Shown in pieces: positions 30,803-36,061 of a stretch of 36,061 bases of DNA (position 1 is its first letter; every line of letters begins with the position of its first letter). Made by a program: the position numbers and the translations under genes. The stretch comes from an uncultured Flavihumibacter sp. (lineage in GTDB: Bacteria; Bacteroidota; Bacteroidia; Chitinophagales; Chitinophagaceae). The notes beneath the pieces are model-generated. The model had not been told where the DNA came from and made no database searches. It was given only the letters and a program-made list of their open reading frames with translations. The DNA is taken from positions 1 to 36,061 of the forward strand of contig CAMLRX010000040.1 of assembly GCA_946482545.1 (NCBI GenBank). The letters run 5' to 3'.

Positions 30803-30847
30803 GGTACCCGGTGGCACCGCTATAGCGGCGCCACCGGGTACCGTTTT
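30803..30847. repeat. 18-bp stem hairpin between divergent genes
   Basis: Arms 30803-30820 and 30825-30842 pair with one mismatch around a TATA loop (GGTACCCGGTGGC with GCCACCGGGTACC). On the plus strand the stem is followed by GTTTTTT, terminator-like, but no plus-strand gene lies upstream. On the minus strand the mismatch becomes G-U but no T-run follows. Confidence 0.7.
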
Positions 30848-30924
30848 TTCACCGTAAACGGTAACATAATACAGCGGGCGTTGTTAATAAGCTTACCTTT
30901 CCAGAACCATTAAAACCCATCGAT

Positions 30925-31485
30925 ATGCTTGACAATCTTCTAAACCTCGTGAAACAACACGCAGGTGGTTCCATTATCAACAATCCTGCGGTTCCCAACG
31001 AAAAGAACGAGGAAGCCGTGGCGGTAGCCGGCGATTCCATTACCGGCGGATTACAGCAACTGATTTCGCAGGGCGGCATCAAACAGGTGCTGAGTATGTT
31101 CAGCGGGAAACAGGACATCAATCCGGATAATCCCGCCGTTCAGCAGGTGTCTGGTAATGTAGTGCAGAACCTGATGGATAAACTCGGGCTTAACCAGCAG
31201 CAGGCCGGCTCCGTGGCCAACGGACTGGTGCCCGACGTACTGAAGAACCTCGTTAACAAAACGAACGATCCCAACGACGGCTCTTTCGACATTCAGGGCC
31301 TGTTCAATTCCCTCAGCAATGGCGGTACTTCCGGACTGGATGTGCAGGGATTGCTCGGTAAATTCAAAGGAGGACTGGACCAGGATGGAGACGGTGATGT
31401 GGACCTCCAGGACCTTACGGCCGCATTCTCCGGCAAAGGCGGAGGCGGGGTGATGGATAAACTGAAAGGGCTTTTCGGAGGATAA
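30925..31485 (+). CDS. Small DUF937-like protein with an EF-hand-like loop
   Basis: A 186-residue Gly/Asn/Gln-rich soluble protein. Helical repeats (MLDNLLNLVKQHAGG, then GGLQQLISQGGIKQVLSMF and SGNVVQNLMDKLGLNQQQA) look like DUF937/YidB-type proteins. Near residues 152-163 the loop LDQDGDGDVDLQDL has the spacing of an EF-hand or dockerin calcium loop. There is no signal peptide. Its stop is 5 bases from the end of the convergent LytTR regulator gene. Function is unknown; calcium binding is inferred from the loop only. Confidence 0.75.
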   Translation: MLDNLLNLVKQHAGGSIINNPAVPNEKNEEAVAVAGDSITGGLQQLISQGGIKQVLSMFSGKQDINPDNPAVQQVSGNVVQNLMDKLGLNQQQAGSVANGLVPDVLKNLVNKTNDPNDGSFDIQGLFNSLSNGGTSGLDVQGLLGKFKGGLDQDGDGDVDLQDLTAAFSGKGGGGVMDKLKGLFGG

Positions 31486-31490
31486 TCTCT

Positions 31491-32198
31491 TTACAGGCCC
31501 AATCGTTCTTCCAGTCTTTCTTTGTAATGATCGCTCACGGGAATTTCATGTTCGCCGATGAGCGCCAGCCCTTTTTTGAGTTCGCGTATCCGTGGAACCG
31601 ATACGATATAGGATTTGTGTATCCGTTGGAAAATGCTTTCCGGAAGTTTCTCTTCGATGGCTTTCATGCTCATCCGGGTAAGGATGGGCCGAAGGCCATC
31701 TAAATGAATCTTCACATAATCTTTCATACCTTCCACCAGCACCACATCGGAGAAGTTCACCCTTACCTGGCGGTATTCCACGTGTACAAACATGAAATCT
31801 CTGGAAGGCGTGGCAGGTAAGGAGATGGTGGTATTTTTCTTTTGAAGGAAAATTTCATGCGCCTTATGGCATGCTTTCAGAAACCGATCGAAAGGCACCG
31901 GTTTAACCAGGTAATCCGTTACACCCACCGCGAAGCCTTCCACCGCGTATTGTTCGTAAGCGGTGATTAAGACCACCATAGGCAGAACCGGTAAGCTTTT
32001 CAGCCAGTCCATACCCGTAATTCCGGGCATCTGTATGTCCAGGAATACCAGGTCCACCTGTTCGTTCACCATAAACTGGTAAGCTTCCGCGGTATTGCGG
32101 CATTTGCCCACCAGTTGGAGAAAAGGCACCCTTCCAATGTTATCGGCCAGCAAATCCATGGCCGGCTTCTCGTCGTCTACTGCTATGCACCTGATCAT
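31491..32198 (-). CDS. LytTR-family response regulator
   Basis: A 235-residue two-domain regulator. The receiver domain has the acidic pocket VDDE (7-10), phospho-acceptor Asp54 (LVFLDIQMPG) and the conserved Lys of DYLVKPVP. The LytTR DNA-binding domain covers about 132-233 (FMFVHVEYRQVRVNFSDV, VEGMKDYVKIHLDG, FQRIHKSYIVSVPRI). Its ATG overlaps the stop of the sensor kinase gene by 4 bases (ATGA), so it is the kinase's direct partner. Such regulators bind direct repeats near their targets. Targets are not visible. Confidence 0.96.
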   Translation of the reverse strand: MIRCIAVDDEKPAMDLLADNIGRVPFLQLVGKCRNTAEAYQFMVNEQVDLVFLDIQMPGITGMDWLKSLPVLPMVVLITAYEQYAVEGFAVGVTDYLVKPVPFDRFLKACHKAHEIFLQKKNTTISLPATPSRDFMFVHVEYRQVRVNFSDVVLVEGMKDYVKIHLDGLRPILTRMSMKAIEEKLPESIFQRIHKSYIVSVPRIRELKKGLALIGEHEIPVSDHYKERLEERLGL

Positions 32199-33391
32199 GA
32201 TAAATGGATGGTTAGTTCGGCGATGAACCAGTTTTCTTCCTGCCGGAGGAGTAACTGGTGCTTGCCCGGGTAAAGCAATTGTAACCTGCGTTGCACATTG
32301 GGGATGCCGATACCGGAATTGGCATCGTGTACCCGCGGTTCATTCGGTTCGAATTTGTTTCTTACTTCAAAATAAAGCGTTTGCATCCCGGCGTGCAGGT
32401 GAATATTGATCCTTGGGGAAGAAAGGTTGCCGATCCCGTGTTTGAAAGCGTTCTCCACGAATGGGATCAGCAGCATGGGTTCAATGCGCGCATGCGCGTC
32501 TTCCAGTGTTTTCTGGAAAAAAATGTTCACCTGGTCACCAAAACGGAGTTTTTGTAATTCAATATAATTTTCAAGGTATTCAGTTTCGCGCAGCAGACTC
32601 ACTTTGTCGAATTCTGATTCATACAACATATAACGGAGTAACTGGGAAATCTTAATCAGCGTTTCTTCCAGTTGGGCTGAACTTGTTCTCGCCAGTGATA
32701 CCGCACTGTTCATGACGTTAAAAAGAAAATGCGGACTGATCTGCGACCGGAGGAACGATAGTTCCGTTTTCAATTGTTCGTTCTCTTTTTCCTGCTGAAG
32801 CTGGTCGTTTTTGATCTTGTCTTTTATATAACGGTAAAGTGTACTTGCTGTGATGATCAGTAGTGAAGGGAACAGGTTAAAAACGATGTGTCCGCGCAAC
32901 GGCATATCGCCGCCGAATTCGTAGGAGATGGCGAGGTGTACAATAAAATTGGTGAGCAGGAACGCGAGCAGGATGAGGCTGAAATAGAAAAGATACCTTC
33001 TTCTGTAGAGGAACCGCGGGATCAGGAGGTACGCATTAAGGTAGAAAAGTAATACCAGTCCGATGTTGGATACCAGTTGCACGCCGTTGATGAGCATGGA
33101 TGGTATGGAAGGAATGCTGATGCTGATGGGCATGGGGCCGCCGCGCCGGAAATAAGGACGTTCACGCAAAGAATCGGTAAGCAGCCATTTTCCTTCCGGG
33201 AAACGAAGGCTGTCTTCCTGCATTCTTTTCTGAATAAGCAATCCCCTTCCGCCAAGCGGAAATCCGGTTCTTCCATCTCTGCCGTTGATGGAAAGTATGG
33301 CGGGCAGGGAGAAAAACAACATCCAGGCGATACAATGAAGGATCACCTGGAAAGTTGTTTTATGGTACCATTTTTTGGGGGCCAATGTCAT
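32195..33391 (-). CDS. LytS/YehU-type sensor histidine kinase
   Basis: A 398-residue membrane kinase. Hydrophobic helices are at about 14-34, 99-125, 131-152 and 168-184. The loop between the first two (about 35-97) is basic and Arg/Gly/Pro-rich and may be the sensory part. A coiled-coil leads to the His_kinase domain with FLRSQISPHFLFNVMNS (His221), and the HATPase region has PFVENAFKHGIGN and the G-box NSGIGIPNVQRRL. It overlaps its LytTR partner by 4 bases and begins 9 bases after a Kelch lipoprotein gene, suggesting the lipoprotein and kinase are co-expressed. Confidence 0.95.
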   Translation of the reverse strand: MTLAPKKWYHKTTFQVILHCIAWMLFFSLPAILSINGRDGRTGFPLGGRGLLIQKRMQEDSLRFPEGKWLLTDSLRERPYFRRGGPMPISISIPSIPSMLINGVQLVSNIGLVLLFYLNAYLLIPRFLYRRRYLFYFSLILLAFLLTNFIVHLAISYEFGGDMPLRGHIVFNLFPSLLIITASTLYRYIKDKIKNDQLQQEKENEQLKTELSFLRSQISPHFLFNVMNSAVSLARTSSAQLEETLIKISQLLRYMLYESEFDKVSLLRETEYLENYIELQKLRFGDQVNIFFQKTLEDAHARIEPMLLIPFVENAFKHGIGNLSSPRINIHLHAGMQTLYFEVRNKFEPNEPRVHDANSGIGIPNVQRRLQLLYPGKHQLLLRQEENWFIAELTIHLS

Positions 33392-33400
33392 GCGGGAAAG

Positions 33401-34405
33401 TTAGTCATTCTCTTCATATTCGGCAAAGGGCAGGAACTCGCGGCAGTCGTCGAACCTGTAACTGGCGCTCCTTCCAATGGCCACGAATGCCCTGCCTTTG
33501 CTGGTGAAACCCACTGCGCCTTCGCGTGCCGTTCCTTCGAAAGATGTTTTCAGCGTCCACAAATCAGTAGATGGATCATATTCCCAGGTGGTGCTTACAT
33601 AAGAACCGTTGATGCCGGTGGTGATGTATCCTTTGCCACCAAGCGAGAAAGCCACGGCATTGCTGCGCACGATATTGTAATCGTCATCATAATCTTCATC
33701 ACTTACGTTGCTGATCTTTCTGGTTTCTGTCCAGGCATCGGTAGCGGCATCGTACACCCAGGCATCGTTTACATTGGAGCCATTGTTGGTGCCGGAAACG
33801 AGATAGGCTTTCTGACCGATCACAAAAGAAACGGGTTCATTTCTTTTGGTGCCACCGGGACTTATTTTTTGTGTCCAGGTTTTGGAATTGCCATCGAAGG
33901 CCCAGAAATCTTTGAGGAAGTTGCCGTCGTAACCGCAGCATATATAACCGGTGGTGCCGATGGAGAAGGCGGTGGCACCGTAACGTGCGGAACCGTCGAA
34001 GTCGGCGAGTTGGGTCCAGTCATCTGTTGCGGGATCATATTCCCAGAAATCTTTCAGGTAATTCACGCCATCATATCCGAGGCCCACATATACTTTATTA
34101 TTCACACTGAATGCTACCGCAGAGTTTCTGGCTGTTCCCGGAAATGCTTTTTTCTTTGTCCAGAAATTTCGCTCCGCATCATATTCCCAAAGGTCAGTGA
34201 GCCTGTTCACACCATCATAACCCAGGCCTACAAATACACGATCATCGCCTGTTGTAACGGAAATGGCTTCACTTCTGCCCACACCTTCAAAGTCGGACCT
34301 GCGCACCCAGTTGCCAATGGTGTCGTCATCATCACTTTCAGTTTTGGTACAGGAGCCGGCGGTGAGTGCAATGCCCATTGCCAGTACAATAAAGAACCTG
34401 TTCAT
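33401..34405 (-). CDS. Kelch-repeat lipoprotein
   Basis: A 334-residue exported protein. The start at 34405 (MNRFFIVLAMGIALTAGSC) gives a signal peptide and lipobox ending at Cys19. About six Kelch repeats follow, each with a hydrophobic strand, a GG/G-x-G turn and a conserved DxWEYD / W-T pair (LTDLWEYDAERNFWTKK, LKDFWEYDPATDDWTQL, LKDFWAFDGNSKTWTQ, VNDAWVYDAATDAWTE, VSTTWEYDPSTDLWTL), forming a beta-propeller. An Asp/Glu-rich insert (NVSDEDYDDDYN) interrupts one repeat. Its stop is 9 bases from the start of the sensor kinase, so it could be a co-expressed surface or periplasmic binding partner of that sensor. Confidence 0.9.
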   Translation of the reverse strand: MNRFFIVLAMGIALTAGSCTKTESDDDDTIGNWVRRSDFEGVGRSEAISVTTGDDRVFVGLGYDGVNRLTDLWEYDAERNFWTKKKAFPGTARNSAVAFSVNNKVYVGLGYDGVNYLKDFWEYDPATDDWTQLADFDGSARYGATAFSIGTTGYICCGYDGNFLKDFWAFDGNSKTWTQKISPGGTKRNEPVSFVIGQKAYLVSGTNNGSNVNDAWVYDAATDAWTETRKISNVSDEDYDDDYNIVRSNAVAFSLGGKGYITTGINGSYVSTTWEYDPSTDLWTLKTSFEGTAREGAVGFTSKGRAFVAIGRSASYRFDDCREFLPFAEYEEND

Positions 34406-34601
34406 ACGCAATTTTGTTTTGGCCCGAAACTAAAGGCGCGTAGGAAAGGGAAAATGTTATAGGCGACCAAAGCACAGATTGTATAGACGAATGATTTTTA
34501 ACGCATGCATGGTCTGCGTTTCGTAACAGGATAGCACAGGACGATTTTTAACAAGGCTTTAAATAATTTGGGTTTGATTTCTTCAACCTAACATTTGCCA
34601 T

Positions 34602-36061
34602 ATGAACTCCTCTCGATTGCAGAGTAGCGTACTAACTGCGCTCCTATGTTTCCTATTTTATTTGCCTTCCTGGTCTCAAACCACGCAGGTGCGTGGAAAA
34701 ACCACCGATGCACAGGGTAATGCGCTCCAGGGCGTAACCATCCAGGTGAAAGGTGGGCAGGCCAATGCCAGCAGTGGCGCGGATGGTACTTACAGTATCA
34801 ATGTTCCCGCTGCTAACGCAGTGCTTATATTCAGTTACGTTGGATTCGCCACCCGCGAAATTCCTGTAAATGGAAGAGCATCTGTTGATGCCTCGTTATC
34901 ACCCACTGATAATTCCCTTGAAGATGTGGTGGTGATTGGTTACGGTACGCAAAAGAAAAGTGATGTAACGGGTGCCGTAACAAAAATTACCGCGAAAACT
35001 TTGGAAGAAAGGCCGGTTACCAATGCTTTGCAGGCCTTGCAGGGTAAAGCCGCTGGTATGAATGTGGCCACGAACATCAAACCTGGTGAAACGCCTATTG
35101 TAAGAATCAGAGGCACGCGTTCACAAAGTGCTTCCAATGAGCCGCTCTATGTAGTGGATGGTATTCCCATCGTTTCTGCGCTGGGCGTAACTTCTTTCTC
35201 TATCAATGATATCAATCCCAACGATATCGCTTCTATTGAAATCCTGAAAGATGCCTCGGCTACCGCTATTTATGGTTCACGCGGCGCAAACGGCGTTGTG
35301 CTGATTACCACGAAACGAGGTACTAAAGGTAAAGTTACAGTGAACTACAACGCAACAGTTTCCATTGATTCTTACAAAGCCCTCACCGACTGGATGGATG
35401 GCGGGCAATGGGTTGACCGCTGGCGCGAAGCTTTGATCAATGGACGCAACTACCAGAATACGACGAATACTAACCTGAACCAGGCGCCAACTTCCTGGTA
35501 CCCTGATCCGGCACTCGACCGTCAGAAAATGACCGGGATCACGAGCGATCCCCGCGCCCTTGAATCGGTGATGATGGGCTATGAATGGGAAGACCAGATC
35601 GGGGGAACAGTGCGTATGCGCCCCACCACCGCTGAAGAGCAGGCTATGGGATGGCCGGCAATGGTTCCCGTTTACAATTCCGCCAACATCAGGAATTACG
35701 ATTGGATAGGTGCCGTAACAAGGCCTGGCGTTACACAGAACCATCAGATTGCCCTCTCTACCGGCACTGAAACTTCCAAACTGTACATCTCACTGGGTTA
35801 CAATAACCAGCTCGGGGTACAGAAGGACCAGGATTTTGAACGCTTTAACCTGAATATGAACGGAGACATCATGGCCAACAAATGGCTCACCATGGGGGTT
35901 TCCATACTCGGTTCGCTCTCCAAACAGAATTTCGGGATCACCACAAATTCCGGCAATACCGGCTCAAAAGATTTGTATTCCCGTGCGATCGACCAGTTTC
36001 CTTACGCGCAGCCTTACGATGAAAACGGGCTTTTCGTACGCAATCCCGGTGGAAACCTTTC
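34602..36061 (+). CDS. SusC/RagA-family TonB-dependent outer-membrane receptor (5' part)
   Basis: The gene starts at the ATG at 34602 and runs off the right edge; about 486 codons are visible of a family usually near 1000 residues. A signal peptide (MNSSRLQSSVLTALLCFLFY) ends at about PSWSQ. The N-terminal carboxypeptidase-regulatory-like domain follows (VRGKTTDAQGNALQGVTIQV), then the TonB-box region VVVIGYGTQKKSDVTGAV and the plug with PLYVVDGIPI, DIASIEILKDASATAIYGSR and GANGVVLITTKRG. These are the hallmarks of SusC-like nutrient importers. The SusD partner should lie to the right, outside the window. A weak TTTG-N19-AACATTTG promoter (34567-34597) lies so close to the ATG that the message may be leaderless or start elsewhere. 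Confidence 0.95.
   Translation, partial: MNSSRLQSSVLTALLCFLFYLPSWSQTTQVRGKTTDAQGNALQGVTIQVKGGQANASSGADGTYSINVPAANAVLIFSYVGFATREIPVNGRASVDASLSPTDNSLEDVVVIGYGTQKKSDVTGAVTKITAKTLEERPVTNALQALQGKAAGMNVATNIKPGETPIVRIRGTRSQSASNEPLYVVDGIPIVSALGVTSFSINDINPNDIASIEILKDASATAIYGSRGANGVVLITTKRGTKGKVTVNYNATVSIDSYKALTDWMDGGQWVDRWREALINGRNYQNTTNTNLNQAPTSWYPDPALDRQKMTGITSDPRALESVMMGYEWEDQIGGTVRMRPTTAEEQAMGWPAMVPVYNSANIRNYDWIGAVTRPGVTQNHQIALSTGTETSKLYISLGYNNQLGVQKDQDFERFNLNMNGDIMANKWLTMGVSILGSLSKQNFGITTNSGNTGSKDLYSRAIDQFPYAQPYDENGLFVRNPGGNL

Noticed and set aside
33077..34462. Plus-strand ORF of 461 codons across the kinase and Kelch genes
   Set aside because: It is antisense to two genes with clear motifs, and its product is Gly/Ile/His-rich with no domain pattern.

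Overview
This 36-kb window looks like a chromosomal segment of a Bacteroidota bacterium, most likely a Chitinophagaceae-type organism. The evidence is a SusC/RagA-type TonB-dependent receptor, a TonB protein, PD40-OmpA and OmpA-like envelope proteins, DUF4397, LVIVD and Kelch lipoproteins, a LytS/LytTR pair, weak ribosome-binding sites and several promoters resembling the Bacteroidota TTG / TAnnTTTG pattern. I see no rRNA, tRNA, CRISPR array, transposase or phage gene. Family calls rest on motifs read by eye; no database search was possible.

Layout. 1-1671: end of an NtrC-type sigma-54 response regulator overlapping its histidine kinase. 1769-6598: a sulfur-linked locus with two YeeE/YedE proteins, a small DUF2892-like protein, an OprD-like porin, a TauE/SafE permease, a CRP/FNR-family regulator and a divergent DUF2892 protein. 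6905-9412: a PMR1-like Ca2+/Mn2+ P-type ATPase. 9413-10262: a gene-free stretch with two candidate small RNAs or leaders. 10263-15600: PD40-OmpA protein, an orphan ABC ATPase behind a subtilase lipoprotein, and an OmpA-like protein. 15777-17591: two small conserved proteins and a DUF4397 lipoprotein. 17842-21683: a four-gene ECF-sigma operon. 21864-24486: cupin, copper-type outer-membrane protein with an HMA chaperone, and a histidine phosphatase. 24487-26265: repeats and TonB. 26266-30735: NAD(P)-binding protein, murB, and an AAA+/VWA pair. 30925-34405: a small DUF937-like protein, then a Kelch lipoprotein-LytS-LytTR operon. 34602-end: SusC-like receptor, cut by the window edge.

The strongest regulatory signal is in the sulfur locus. 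Three promoters (before the YeeE pair, before the TauE operon, and between the regulator and DUF2892) each carry a GTGA-N6-TCAC palindrome. Each palindrome sits at exactly the same distance upstream of a TAnnTTTG-like -7 box. Two of them also share a 38-bp identical block. This suggests a compact regulon run by the CRP/FNR-family protein encoded in its middle, with class II activation geometry (site centred near -41.5).

Other points of interest are an ECF sigma factor paired with a protein that seems to join a cytoplasmic segment, one membrane helix and a C-terminal beta-barrel; two short promoter-terminator units around 9.5 and 10.2 kb; a 400-bp gene-free block bounded by inverted repeats; and a family of GCGCCTTTGCG-type intergenic repeats in four places.
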